Assembly: GCF_000767835.1 (NCBI RefSeq)
Contig: NZ_JPEN01000068.1
Coordinates: forward strand, 1-64,000
Length of the DNA: 64,000 nt
DNA from: Streptococcus sinensis
GTDB lineage: Bacteria > Bacillota > Bacilli > Lactobacillales > Streptococcaceae
Reading direction: 5' to 3'
The notes under the pieces were generated by a model. That model had not been told where the DNA came from and searched no databases. It saw only the letters and a program-made list of their open reading frames with translations. The position numbers and the translations under genes are program-made. Position 1 is the first letter of the stretch. Each line of letters opens with the position of its first letter. This document shows, in pieces, positions 1 through 7,326 of this stretch.

Positions 1-56
1 TTATCTCATTTTTCACTTAAAGCCTTGACAGACTTGACAAATGGTAGAAAAGAGCC

Positions 57-83
57 AAAAAAACAGCCAAACTGACTGTTTCC
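57..83 (-). terminator. Intrinsic terminator of rpsU
   Basis: On the minus strand an AAACAG/CTGTTT stem closing a short loop is followed directly by a run of T residues. It lies 13 bases past the rpsU stop codon. Confidence 0.75.
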
Positions 84-95
84 TCATTCTACTAA

Positions 96-272
96 TTAGA
101 ATTTTTTACGTTTACGAGCTGCTTCTGATTTGCGTTTGCGTTTTACAGAAGGTTTTTCATAGAATTCACGTTTGCGTGTTTCTTGAAGAGTACCAGCTTT
201 AGTAACCGCACGTTTGAAACGACGAAGTGCGTCGTCAAGAGATTCATTCTTGCGTACTACTGTTTTTGACAT
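96..272 (-). CDS. rpsU: 30S ribosomal protein S21
   Basis: A 58-residue basic protein, [19 protein letters not shown] at the N-terminus and a [15 protein letters not shown] tail, the normal length and sequence type of bacterial S21. S21 binds the small ribosomal subunit near the 3' end of 16S rRNA. The frame stays open 40 codons further upstream, but the internal ATG at 272 has an AGGGAG ribosome binding site and gives the family length, so I use it. It has its own TTGACA-N17-TATGAT promoter at 307-335 and a terminator just downstream. This is chromosomal flank; the first mobile element is inserted immediately upstream of its promoter. Confidence 0.97.
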
Positions 273-306
273 TTTTTTCACTCCCTTCAAGTCCAAAATC
301 TTTTTA

Positions 307-335
307 ATCATACCATACCTTTGATTGATTGTCAA
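307..335 (-). promoter_or_regulatory. Sigma-A promoter of rpsU, target of element 1
   Basis: On the minus strand TTGACA (335-330) and TATGAT (312-307) are separated by exactly 17 bp. The end of the mobile element starts 16 bp upstream of the -35 box, so the core promoter is intact but everything upstream has been replaced by element DNA. Confidence 0.9.
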
Positions 336-342
336 GAACTTT

Positions 343-351
343 TCTTCTGTA
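343..351. repeat. Left copy of 9-bp target duplication (TCTTCTGTA)
   Basis: TCTTCTGTA lies directly before the left terminal repeat and recurs exactly at 34449-34457 directly after the right terminal repeat. This is the duplication expected from staggered DDE-transposase cutting. Confidence 0.88.
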
Positions 352-372
352 GTATGTGTCTGGATTTCTGAG
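352..372 (+). repeat. Left terminal inverted repeat of element 1
   Basis: Begins GTATGTGTCTGGATTTCTG. Its reverse complement matches 34428-34448 at 17 of 21 positions. A third copy, identical at 20 of 21 positions, stands alone at 34459-34479. The left end of element 2 also begins GTATGTG. Confidence 0.88.
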
Positions 373-403
373 GTTTCAAAAAAATATATCAAAAACAGGA
401 AAT

Positions 404-439
404 ATAAAAATAAGGCTAAACAATTTCACTTGTTCAGCC
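404..439 (-). terminator. Minus-strand terminator after element 1 transposase
   Basis: A GGCT.AACAA/TTGTT.AGCC stem (414-439) is followed on the minus strand by TTATTTTTATATTT. It would stop transposase transcripts before they leave the element toward rpsU. The same arrangement exists at 36068-36095 in element 2. Confidence 0.65.
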
Positions 440-468
440 TTGACATCTACTAAAATTTCTGATAGTAT
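440..468 (+). promoter_or_regulatory. Plus-strand promoter of left-end small RNA, element 1
   Basis: TTGACA at 440-445 and TAGTAT at 463-468 with a 17-bp spacer. It directly abuts the minus-strand terminator and points into the element, against all its genes. Element 2 has the equivalent promoter at 36099-36127. Confidence 0.65.
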
Positions 469-474
469 TAATCT

Positions 475-537
475 TACTGATAAACAAGCACCAATTGTTT
501 ATCTTTATGAGAGGTACGTTGCTGCGTGCCTCTTTTT
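475..537 (+). ncRNA. Predicted left-end small RNA of element 1
   Basis: Downstream of the plus-strand promoter lies a perfect 9-bp stem (GATAAACAA 479-487 with TTGTTTATC 495-503) closing a 7-base loop, then a 9-bp terminator stem (510-518 with 525-533) followed by TTTTT. The predicted transcript is about 60-65 nt and contains no convincing reading frame. The same promoter, hairpin with a 9-bp stem and 7-base loop, and terminator occur at the same place in element 2 although the sequence differs, which argues for a selected RNA structure. It could be a regulatory or antisense RNA, or it could insulate the transposase gene from outside transcription. The function is unknown. Confidence 0.6.
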
Positions 538-610
538 AATTATAAGGTTATTATACACTAATACCTCTTAGAAGTCAAGAATTTAAGCTGTTTTTAAGCG
601 TTTTTTCTAA

Positions 611-1975
611 TTATTTTCTTACTTTTTTATTAAGAAATCGATCCCGTTCTCTATGCCTATGGCCCTTCCAAGAAGCATCAACCATCAGACCTAGACTACG
701 TGGAACCCGTTTCATTTTTTCCTTTACCTTAGCACCGCTCATTCCCTCTGAGCGGTATTTTTCATACTCTTTTCTCCAATTACCAAAAAATAGGTCTCTT
801 ATCTGGTTATGAGACAACAAAATGATATGAGACATGGTATCCGCATGGTCAAGGGACCAATACATTCCTCTATTTTTCATTCGATAACTAATTTTACGAT
901 GCTGACTTTCCATAATCCCTAAGCTGTCTATTTCTAGATTTCTTTGTTTAGGGCTTTGAGTGTATTGAAAATTTAGTAAGATCCTTTTCTTAAAACTTAT
1001 AAAACTTTCAAACTTCTTTTCGTCCTGAGTATTCAATACTAATGCTTCTAGAGTATCAATGGCACTTCTAAGCATCTTTTTACTGTTGTTTTTGATTGCT
1101 TCCAAAAAACGATCATAAAGCTCACTTGAATAAGAATAGACTGACTTTTTTATTTCCATATTCAAATGAAATCGATCCCAAAAATGCTCATGCTTCTTTA
1201 TTTTCAATCCTTTCGCTATTTCTTGGAAAATATAAGGTGTATAGCCATGCCCCATATCCGAATTTGTCACCAGCAAAGTGTTTTGATTGATTTTATAATG
1301 GTTATAAATATAATCAATAACCTTCTCCCTAGCAACTCGATTGTTTTGAGATACGATTTCAACCTTATTTTTCAGAATGGTTCTGTTTCCTTGTCGCTCT
1401 GAACCTGTGTGAATCACAAAATGCGCTATGTCTTTGTTCCTTCGTTCTTTTTCTTGTTCAGTAACTTTTATCCATAAACCATCGCCTTCGAGATAAATGA
1501 CTGGTACCTCGATTTTTTTATTCATCTTGCCTTCCTGATAAAATCGATAATCTTCCTTTTCAGCTAAAAGCTCATCCGCAAATTTAATAGCTTTTAAGAC
1601 TGTGTCTTTTGTGATATAAATCTGATACATCAGCTCAATCACTTCCACAACTTTCCGATAGGGCATCATCGTAGCCAGTCTCGTAATTTGGTAAAGCAAC
1701 TCTTTTGAGTAAGCAGCTCGCTTTTCTAATCCCAGCTTCTCATCCACTGGAATTCGACACCTCCTTTTTTTATACCAGCGTTTTCTAGAAAATGTGACTT
1801 GACCAAAGGTGAAAGTCACTGTTCTTTCAGCATAGTTTACAAATTTATAACCCCTCGCACGCATGATAGGAGACATAAACTTATCATAATCACTTACAAA
1901 TTTATGAAAGCCTTCTAAGTTTTTCTCTTTAAATTTCTCCACAAAATCTCTTTCATCAATAATCTTCGTATCCAA
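611..1975 (-). CDS. ISLre2/UPF0236-family DDE transposase of element 1
   Basis: A 454-residue protein expected to catalyse excision and insertion of the whole element. Candidate acidic catalytic residues are D165 in YLEGDG, D240 in VTNSDMGHGY and E356 in GIMESQHRK; the HEHFWDRFH block lies between the second and third, as usual in this family. Length is normal and no frameshift is seen. The start is a TTG codon preceded by AGGAG at a 10-base distance. It is about 55% identical by eye to the transposase at 36332-37660, so the two elements are related but not recent copies. It is the last gene of the element, next to the left end. Confidence 0.92.
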   Translation of the reverse strand: MDTKIIDERDFVEKFKEKNLEGFHKFVSDYDKFMSPIMRARGYKFVNYAERTVTFTFGQVTFSRKRWYKKRRCRIPVDEKLGLEKRAAYSKELLYQITRLATMMPYRKVVEVIELMYQIYITKDTVLKAIKFADELLAEKEDYRFYQEGKMNKKIEVPVIYLEGDGLWIKVTEQEKERRNKDIAHFVIHTGSERQGNRTILKNKVEIVSQNNRVAREKVIDYIYNHYKINQNTLLVTNSDMGHGYTPYIFQEIAKGLKIKKHEHFWDRFHLNMEIKKSVYSYSSELYDRFLEAIKNNSKKMLRSAIDTLEALVLNTQDEKKFESFISFKKRILLNFQYTQSPKQRNLEIDSLGIMESQHRKISYRMKNRGMYWSLDHADTMSHIILLSHNQIRDLFFGNWRKEYEKYRSEGMSGAKVKEKMKRVPRSLGLMVDASWKGHRHRERDRFLNKKVRK

Positions 1976-2067
1976 ACTAAAAATACTCCTGGACTAAAAT
2001 AATCATACTAAGAAATTATAATTATTTTAGCCCAAGAGTTCAAATTTTCTATTTCAGAGTAAATAAA

Positions 2068-2116
2068 AGCCTGGTATAAAACCAGACTCAAGGTGGTTGT
2101 TAGGGTTATCACCTCA
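2068..2116 (-). ncRNA. Candidate short minus-strand RNA upstream of the transposase
   Basis: An extended -10 sequence (TGC-TATACT, at 2130-2122) is followed after about 30 bases by a CTGGT/ACCAG hairpin (2069-2087) with a TTTTATTT tail, which predicts an RNA of about 50 nt. It begins near GTGAGGTGATAACCC. A short stable RNA ending in this kind of hairpin resembles the antisense partner of type I toxin-antitoxin modules, but I find no small hydrophobic toxin frame on the opposite strand. It could instead be the leader of the transposase mRNA with an attenuator. No strong -35 box is visible. Confidence 0.35.
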
Positions 2117-2160
2117 CAACTAGTATAGCATATTTTGCACTAAAAAGAATAATAATTTTT

Positions 2161-2200
2161 TATATTTGTAATTATGTTTATAACTATATTTATAAACATA
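2161..2200. repeat. AT-rich operator-like repeat, end of fic
   Basis: Contains TATATTTATAAACATA and TTTGTAATTATGTTTATAA, related to the palindromes at 3071-3110, 3359-3405 and 4661-4702. It overlaps the last codons of the fic gene. Confidence 0.4.
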
Positions 2201-3053
2201 AACCTTTCTCTTCTTTGAGATGGGGTTTTTGATGAGGCTCTTTTTCTGCATTTTGCTTAAACTGATCTAATTTCTCTGAGAATTTATCTGACTTTTTTAT
2301 AAAGTCACCAGCTTTCTCATCATTGATAGCCCCTTCAAATCCTTTGTTTTTGAGATAGTTTTCATAGAATTTCTGCTCCGAGCGGAAATAATCAAACAAG
2401 GGCTGTCTGTTGTCTTGAACCTGAAACGCTTCAAGTGCTGAATAGTAAGTTGCCTTGTTTAGATCATCTACAATAAGTGGTGTAAGACCTTCTTTCAAAC
2501 ACTGTTTATACAAAAGCAACCGACCTATTCGACCATTGCCATCTGCGAAAGGATGGATTCTTTCAAACTGTGCATGAAAACTTGTTAAGTAATTCAAATC
2601 TTTCTGTTCTTTTAAGTCATAACCAAGCAGCAAAGAAAGCATCTCATCTTCAGTTTGTTCGACAGAAGCTGTCGCAATTTTTCCCACCTCATTTTGTAAA
2701 ACTTTATAACGACCAACTGGAGCTATCGGGTTATGCTCCGAACTTGTTCCACTTTTTAGAATCCGATGCAGTGTTTTAATATAGTCCTCTGTCAGCGGCT
2801 CGTTAACGGTATCTAAGATATAATCAAAGCACTTAAAATGATTATTCATTTCTACCAGATCGTCAATTTTGATTCCTTTAGCATCAATATTTGCGATCGT
2901 CTTTGTCTCATAAATTAAGCTAGTTTGTTCTTCTGTCAGACGGCTCCCTTCGATTCGGTTAGAATTATAAGCAAAGCGTTTCTGTGTGATATCATAAATA
3001 CCACCATGTACTTTCCCTTCTCTCTCTGCCAAGAGTCTCGTGATTAAATCCAT
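2190..3053 (-). CDS. Fic-domain protein, probable AMPylase
   Basis: A 287-residue protein. The complete catalytic motif HPFADGNGRIGR is at residues 167-178, with the His needed for nucleotide transfer to a hydroxyl of a target protein. An upstream SNRIEG at 31-36 fits the inhibitory (S/T)xxxE(G/N) motif, so this is a Fic protein whose own N-terminal helix probably blocks ATP binding; no separate antitoxin gene is needed. The C-terminal 40 residues are charged and Lys-rich. The gene follows the parA/small-protein pair and is preceded by a 16-bp-arm palindrome (3071-3110), suggesting shared control with the partition genes. A role in element maintenance or host modulation is inference; the target is unknown. 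Confidence 0.88.
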   Translation of the reverse strand: MDLITRLLAEREGKVHGGIYDITQKRFAYNSNRIEGSRLTEEQTSLIYETKTIANIDAKGIKIDDLVEMNNHFKCFDYILDTVNEPLTEDYIKTLHRILKSGTSSEHNPIAPVGRYKVLQNEVGKIATASVEQTEDEMLSLLLGYDLKEQKDLNYLTSFHAQFERIHPFADGNGRIGRLLLYKQCLKEGLTPLIVDDLNKATYYSALEAFQVQDNRQPLFDYFRSEQKFYENYLKNKGFEGAINDEKAGDFIKKSDKFSEKLDQFKQNAEKEPHQKPHLKEEKGLCL

Positions 3054-3070
3054 AATTTCTCCTTATCATA

Positions 3071-3110
3071 ATCAGATATAATTATATTTATAAGTATAAT
3101 TATATCTGAT
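3071..3110. repeat. Perfect 16-bp-arm AT palindrome upstream of fic
   Basis: Arms ATCAGATATAATTATA (3071-3086) and its exact complement (3095-3110) flank an 8-base centre. It lies between the stop of the small partition-type gene and the fic start, the place for an operator or a parS-like site. It could also act as a weak terminator toward the right. Confidence 0.6.
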
Positions 3111-3117
3111 TTTTTGA

Positions 3118-3345
3118 TTATAAACTCTCCAACCACTTATCAAGATAATCCGAGGCCGACTTTGCACCAGCTGCTTTAGCTACTTTATCCAGTTTCTCTC
3201 GATTACTAGGTTTCAAAGTGAATTGAAATTGCTTCTTACGCTCAAACCTTTCAAACTCAACTGCGACTCCATTTGGAGTCTGATCAGGTTGGCTGCTCGC
3301 TTCAATGATCTGTGATATTTCTTTTTCCTTAGGGGTAAATGCCAT
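3118..3345 (-). CDS. Small ribbon-helix-helix-like partition/regulatory protein
   Basis: 75 residues. The C-terminal half, QFQFTLKPSNREKLDKVAK followed by AAGAKSASDYLDKWLESL, reads as a short beta strand plus two helices, the layout of ribbon-helix-helix DNA-binding proteins. The N-terminal 35 residues are charged and probably flexible. It follows parA (53 bp gap), the usual place of a ParG/Omega-type centromere-binding partner, and the SASDYL segment recurs in the protein beside parA in element 2. AT-rich palindromes on both sides of the gene are candidate binding sites. The family is assigned from context and predicted secondary structure only. Confidence 0.6.
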   Translation of the reverse strand: MAFTPKEKEISQIIEASSQPDQTPNGVAVEFERFERKKQFQFTLKPSNREKLDKVAKAAGAKSASDYLDKWLESL

Positions 3346-3358
3346 GATAATCTCCTTC

Positions 3359-3405
3359 TAATTATATTTATAATTGTAATTGTGTTTATAAATATAATTA
3401 TATTG
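3359..3405. repeat. AT-rich repeat pair between parA and its small partner gene
   Basis: Two opposing sequences, TAATTATATTTATAA and TTATAAATATAATTA, related to the perfect palindromes at 3071-3110 and 4661-4702. The right half overlaps the end of parA. Candidate operator or centromere sites. Confidence 0.5.
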
Positions 3406-4204
3406 TATCATAAATTTTTGAAAAAGTATGCTCTAGCTCGTTAAAAAACTTTTTGTGTTTCTGATAAAGCTTTGGATTTTCTCTCATATCTGCAATAGAG
3501 ACCTTATCAATCGTGGAATGATTGAATAGTTCTTTTGCCGGCACGATGCCTAAAAGGTTATCCGTCCCCTTTTCTTTTGCTTCCAATCCCAGAGCCTCCA
3601 GCAGATCCCAGGAGGATCCATAGTTTGGTCGGATCATATTAGCTAGGAAATAAAGCTCTGCTGTAATATATGACTCTCTTGTGCGATAGTCAATCACATC
3701 CTTTCGAAACGCTTCTAGTCGAGTAGATAGATTGAACTTAGCATTATAGCCAAATTCAGAAGGAGTCAGTGGACTAATGATAGCGTGACTAACCGCAACC
3801 GCATTTTTGGTAGCTGTCGCAAAATCTGGCCTACAGTCGATCAATATGTAGTCAAACTGATCCAGCTGCTTCTTATCGTAGTTATCTTCTAACCAGAGAT
3901 AAAGCAACATATTTTTCTTGTCGCTATTCTCCAGATCTCGTTCCACCGTGTCCAGCTGAACTGATCCTGGAATCAGACTGATATTTTCTTTGACTTGCTT
4001 AATATCCACGTTGCCTCCTTTAAAGGCATTAGCAATGGTATTCTTGCTCTCATAGATATTATAACACTGGGTCAAATTACACTGATGATCCAAGTCTATC
4101 AGAAGAACCTTATGCCCTTTCTTAGCCAACCACTCCCCATAATTAAAAGTTAAAGTAGTTTTTCCAACACCGCCTTTTATAGCGGCAAAAGTAATAATTT
4201 TCAT
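3398..4204 (-). CDS. parA: ParA-type partition ATPase
   Basis: 268 residues with a canonical deviant Walker A, KGGVGKTT at 10-17, followed by the expected LLIDLDHQCNLTQ segment and LIDCRPDF (Walker B region). ParA ATPases move plasmid copies apart using the nucleoid as a matrix, working with a centromere-binding protein. Here the likely partner is the 75-residue protein just downstream. A partition gene in an integrating element is typical of TnGBS elements, which replicate as plasmids in their circular form. The ATG is preceded by AAGGAG. Confidence 0.92.
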   Translation of the reverse strand: MKIITFAAIKGGVGKTTLTFNYGEWLAKKGHKVLLIDLDHQCNLTQCYNIYESKNTIANAFKGGNVDIKQVKENISLIPGSVQLDTVERDLENSDKKNMLLYLWLEDNYDKKQLDQFDYILIDCRPDFATATKNAVAVSHAIISPLTPSEFGYNAKFNLSTRLEAFRKDVIDYRTRESYITAELYFLANMIRPNYGSSWDLLEALGLEAKEKGTDNLLGIVPAKELFNHSTIDKVSIADMRENPKLYQKHKKFFNELEHTFSKIYDTI

Positions 4205-4250
4205 GATGAATCTCCTTAATTCTCTTGATTACGTTCTTTTTTGTAAATAT

Positions 4251-4631
4251 TCAAGCACTACAAGTCTTATTGTTCGGCAGGCCTGTTCTCCAATCATACC
4301 CCCTCTTAGCCAACATTCTCCTAGCAGCCTGTACTGACCGATTATCTGGATGCCCTTGAGCTGTTTCCAAAGATTTCTCTATATTAGTCGGTGGTCTAAA
4401 TTTACCACTTTCTACCAAAGCATTATATTCTTTAATAGCTTCATTTCTTTGTTCATGGTACTCATCAATGATTCTTCTGGCATCTTTTGAAAAGTTTTCT
4501 CTTTGCTTCCCACTCGAAAAATGTCTATTCCCTCGCCACTTGTCATCTAGATAATCACTAATTGGGAAGCTTAATCCTTTCAAACCGAGAAATTTTTCTA
4601 GCGACATTACTTGAATTTCTTTATCTACCAT
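4251..4631 (-). CDS. Uncharacterised protein between relaxase and parA
   Basis: 126 residues, not recognised. It is soluble and charged, with a helical centre (residues 45-75) and a C-terminal segment rich in Arg (AARRMLAKRGYDWRTG). There is no signal peptide or membrane segment. A 19-bp-arm perfect palindrome lies directly upstream at 4661-4702, so the gene is probably transcribed separately from the relaxase and co-regulated with parA, 46 bp downstream. A role in plasmid maintenance is suggested by position only. Confidence 0.6.
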   Translation of the reverse strand: MVDKEIQVMSLEKFLGLKGLSFPISDYLDDKWRGNRHFSSGKQRENFSKDARRIIDEYHEQRNEAIKEYNALVESGKFRPPTNIEKSLETAQGHPDNRSVQAARRMLAKRGYDWRTGLPNNKTCSA

Positions 4632-4660
4632 ATCCTGTCTCCTTTGTCTATATCTCCATT

Positions 4661-4702
4661 ATATCATTATAATTATATTTGTCAATATAATTATAATGAT
4701 AT
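4661..4702. repeat. Perfect 19-bp-arm AT palindrome downstream of relaxase
   Basis: ATATCATTATAATTATATT (4661-4679) and its exact complement (4684-4702) flank a 4-base centre TGTC. It lies upstream of the 126-residue gene and the parA unit and contains the TATAATTATA core shared with 3071-3110. It is the best candidate for a centromere or operator of the partition system. Confidence 0.65.
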
Positions 4703-4713
4703 TTATAAATATT

Positions 4714-6390
4714 TTACAATAAGGTTTCTCTCTCCTTGCGTTGCTCTACATTCTTTTCAATGTCCTGATGGAGCTTGTAATCTTTTGTGATAGCTTCTAC
4801 TCTTTGGTGCAAAGCCTGGCGCTCAAAAGTTGCCTCTTTGACAAGTTTATCAATTTCTGCTTTGCGAGTGCTAGGATCCACTTTAAAGTCTTTCAAGATA
4901 GATTCAGCTAATTTTACTTCCTGGGAATCTCTTGACTCCAGACCAAGGAAGGCCGACTGAATTTTATTTAGATCACCCAAGCGTCGATCTAATTTATCGA
5001 GCATCTTATCGACCTCCTCCAGCTCTTCTTCAAAACGACTTAGCAAGTCATCAAATTGTTGTCCTTCGGTTACACCATGAGCAGATAAATAGTTATACTC
5101 ACGGACGAGTTGATCTAGAGTTGAAATTTTAGAATTCTTTCGGATAATCATTTCGCCATTATCGTAAGACAGCTGGGATGCGACTGTTTCTCCTTTCATG
5201 TACCTGTTCTTATCCGCATGTTGCGGATTAACGAAATAATAGAAATCATTCTTTCGGATAAAAATTTCATAAGAACCATCTTCCACTTTCTCGACCTGAT
5301 GAGCAGGAATGAGAATAGTTCCCTTATTCCTTATCCCAAATTCCATTTCAAGATAAATGCCATTCTTGGTTTCTTCCATCACCTGCCATTCTTCAACTGT
5401 GATTTTCATTTCAAAATCATCGTCTCGCTCTGCGACCATTTTTTCATATTCAGATTTAATTTCATCGACAGAGAAAGTCACTTCGTTAGTAAGAACTCTC
5501 TCAGAGATTTTATCCAAAGAATAATTTCCTTTTTTTGACAAAGTACGATCACGGACATTTCTAGTTTGGTCCCGATCAGCCAACCGGTACTTTACTTCTT
5601 TGCCTATCGTATCAAGAATAAGATCTAAAGCCTGGGCTTTGAGTTTAAAATCCTCAAGGGAAGTTGATTGTTGCAAAAGAAAATCCAATCGAGATTTAAT
5701 CTCATAACGAAAAGAATTTTTCTTTCGATAAGCATGATAGGATTTTCGATTAGTCCACAATCGCTCTTTTAAAATTTTAGCTCCAGCAAGATCTGCATAC
5801 TTGTTTGAAATATTGAATAAGCTTCTAGCAGTATTTTTCTGCCAGCGAAATTTGTTTAGCGTAACCGAGTTTGTAGAATTGAAAATGATGTGATTATGAA
5901 TATGCCCCTTGTCCATGTGAGTCGCAATGACAAATTCATGTTGACCACCAGTCAATTCTAAAATCGTTTTGCGGCCAATCTCATGAATTTCTTGCGGACT
6001 CAAATCGTCTTCCGGAGAAAATGATTGGATGATATGATGAGCCAAAACTCGATTCGGATTTTGAATATCGGATAATTCTTTTGTTCCTCTTCGCTGAGCC
6101 GCATTCTTTTTTGTCAAAAGAAATTCTTCCGTCGCTGTACTGGCATCTGTGATACCATAAGTAGAAACAAGCTGCTTAACCACCCGGCCATCTTTGACCA
6201 CTGCTGGAAATTCTAGTTGTTTATCTTTCTCTAGTAAACTTGTTTTTGAGGGATTCTCAATATAGCGTAAAGCGTTGGTCAAACTTTTTATATCGGTCAG
6301 CTCGACTGTTTTTGCTTCGTCCTCGATGTATTTTGTAGAGCGCCCCAAAGAAGCCACTCCTTTTATCTGCAGGACTTTAGTTACAACCAT
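4714..6390 (-). CDS. MOB-P relaxase (PcfG/MobA-like)
   Basis: 558 residues, close to pCF10 PcfG in length. The N-terminal nuclease domain contains the three-His metal site ATHMDKGHIHNH (157-168) and an upstream LAHHIIQSF (116-124); a tyrosine near residue 21 is a candidate for the nicking residue, as is usual for MOB-P enzymes. The enzyme would nick oriT, stay bound to the 5' end and be pumped into the recipient. The C-terminal third is long coiled coil (about 420-558). The start overlaps the mobC end by 10 bp, implying translational coupling. Confidence 0.88.
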   Translation of the reverse strand: MVVTKVLQIKGVASLGRSTKYIEDEAKTVELTDIKSLTNALRYIENPSKTSLLEKDKQLEFPAVVKDGRVVKQLVSTYGITDASTATEEFLLTKKNAAQRRGTKELSDIQNPNRVLAHHIIQSFSPEDDLSPQEIHEIGRKTILELTGGQHEFVIATHMDKGHIHNHIIFNSTNSVTLNKFRWQKNTARSLFNISNKYADLAGAKILKERLWTNRKSYHAYRKKNSFRYEIKSRLDFLLQQSTSLEDFKLKAQALDLILDTIGKEVKYRLADRDQTRNVRDRTLSKKGNYSLDKISERVLTNEVTFSVDEIKSEYEKMVAERDDDFEMKITVEEWQVMEETKNGIYLEMEFGIRNKGTILIPAHQVEKVEDGSYEIFIRKNDFYYFVNPQHADKNRYMKGETVASQLSYDNGEMIIRKNSKISTLDQLVREYNYLSAHGVTEGQQFDDLLSRFEEELEEVDKMLDKLDRRLGDLNKIQSAFLGLESRDSQEVKLAESILKDFKVDPSTRKAEIDKLVKEATFERQALHQRVEAITKDYKLHQDIEKNVEQRKERETLL

Positions 6391-6749
6391 CTGTCTTGTT
6401 CCTTTGTTTGATTTTCTTGTTTTTGAATAAATTGATTGACTGTCTCTTTCAAATCTTTTTGCAACTCAAGAATCTGACTCAACTCAGTTAGACTAACCTG
6501 GTCATCTTCATTGACCTTTTTTGCAATTTGATTGACATTGACTCCAATCCGATTTATTTCCTTACGTAGCTCTCTCAATTCTTCAAAATTTAAGATTTTG
6601 ACCTCGCCCATAATCAACATAATTCGGGCAAAGGCATTAAAATTCGTCATTCCCGATTCTAAAACTTTGGTCGAAATGAACCGAGCCTCTTCTTCTGTCA
6701 ATCGGATTTTTTTCTGGATCATCCGTTTTCGTTTCTCTTCACTTTTCAA
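6381..6749 (-). CDS. mobC: MobC/PcfF-like relaxosome accessory protein
   Basis: About 122 residues from a TTG start at 6749. I prefer this start because a strong GGAGG lies 9 bases upstream, whereas the open frame reaches 6833 without any ribosome binding site and runs through palindromic DNA. The body, IRLTEEEARFISTKVLESGM then NAFARIMLIMGEV and EINRIGVNVNQIAKKVNE, is the typical MobC pattern: a ribbon-helix-helix-like N-terminus and the NxIG.N.NQIAK helix. Such proteins bind oriT next to the nick and load the relaxase. It overlaps the relaxase start by 10 bp. Confidence 0.82.
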   Translation of the reverse strand: MKSEEKRKRMIQKKIRLTEEEARFISTKVLESGMTNFNAFARIMLIMGEVKILNFEELRELRKEINRIGVNVNQIAKKVNEDDQVSLTELSQILELQKDLKETVNQFIQKQENQTKEQDRWL

Positions 6750-6784
6750 AAATAGCCACCTCCGTTCTGGCATTTTTCGCTTGA

Positions 6785-6938
6785 GGCCCTCAGGGCCCTT
6801 TTCTTCTGGCAAGATTAGCACTTGGGTACCCAATCGCTGTTTTTAAAAAGGTCAGAGATGGTCAGCTTCTAAAACTGACCATTCTTGACTTTTTAAACTT
6901 TTGGGGAAATCCCCAATCCCCTAATCCCTGCAAGCAGG
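6785..6938. other. Candidate oriT region with clustered palindromes
   Basis: About 155 bp upstream of mobC hold five inverted repeats: GGCCCT-c-AGGGCC (6785-6797), TTGGGTACCCAA (6822-6833), ATGGTCAG/CTGACCAT with a 9-base loop (6858-6882), TTGGGGAAATCCCCAA (6901-6916) and CCTGC-aa-GCAGG (6927-6938). The last sits in TAATCCCTGC, which resembles the MOB-P nick pattern ATCCTG-C. Transfer origins of this relaxase class normally lie beside the accessory protein gene. The exact nick is not determined. Confidence 0.5.
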
Positions 6939-6978
6939 AATTTTTTTATATCACGAGGGAAAAGTTTATTTAAACTTT

Positions 6979-7278
6979 TTAAGCTTGAAGCAGAAAATCT
7001 ATATCGTTTGCTGGCTCCATTTTAAGAATTTCATCCCTTAGTTTCTCGAATACTTCATCACTCATACCCTCAATTTCTTGAAGTGCAACTGGATAACTTT
7101 CTGCTTCTTCTAGCTCATAGTTTGATTTGATCCGCATATCTCTACGAAGAATGTAGAGACATTCTTTGCGAGAAATGTGCTGGTTCACCTCATCAATTTT
7201 TGGTGAATCTGTCTCGCTATTCTCAAAGAATATATCCATCAAAATATCAAAAGTTTCTTGTTTTAGATTTTCAATCAT
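6979..7278 (-). CDS. Small acidic protein upstream of oriT region
   Basis: 99 residues, Glu/Asp-rich, predicted all-helical, not recognised. It begins MIENLKQETFDILMDIFFEN and ends NDIDFLLQA, with no cysteines and no membrane segment. It lies between the large Toprim/zincin gene and the mobC-relaxase pair, where pCF10 has a small pcfE-type gene, so a DNA-processing accessory role is possible. The start has a GGAGAAACGG ribosome binding site. Confidence 0.65.
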   Translation of the reverse strand: MIENLKQETFDILMDIFFENSETDSPKIDEVNQHISRKECLYILRRDMRIKSNYELEEAESYPVALQEIEGMSDEVFEKLRDEILKMEPANDIDFLLQA

Positions 7279-7326
7279 CGTCCGTTTCTCCTTTTTTGTT
7301 TTTCTTCCGACGAATCAGCGCCTCCA

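Noticed and set aside
356-571. 71-residue plus-strand frame over the element 1 left end
   Set aside because: It crosses the terminal repeat, two terminators and the small RNA; no ribosome binding site and no protein-like pattern.
6750-6833. 28-codon N-terminal extension of MobC
   Set aside because: TTG at 6833 has no ribosome binding site and the stretch is palindromic; the TTG at 6749 follows a strong GGAGG.
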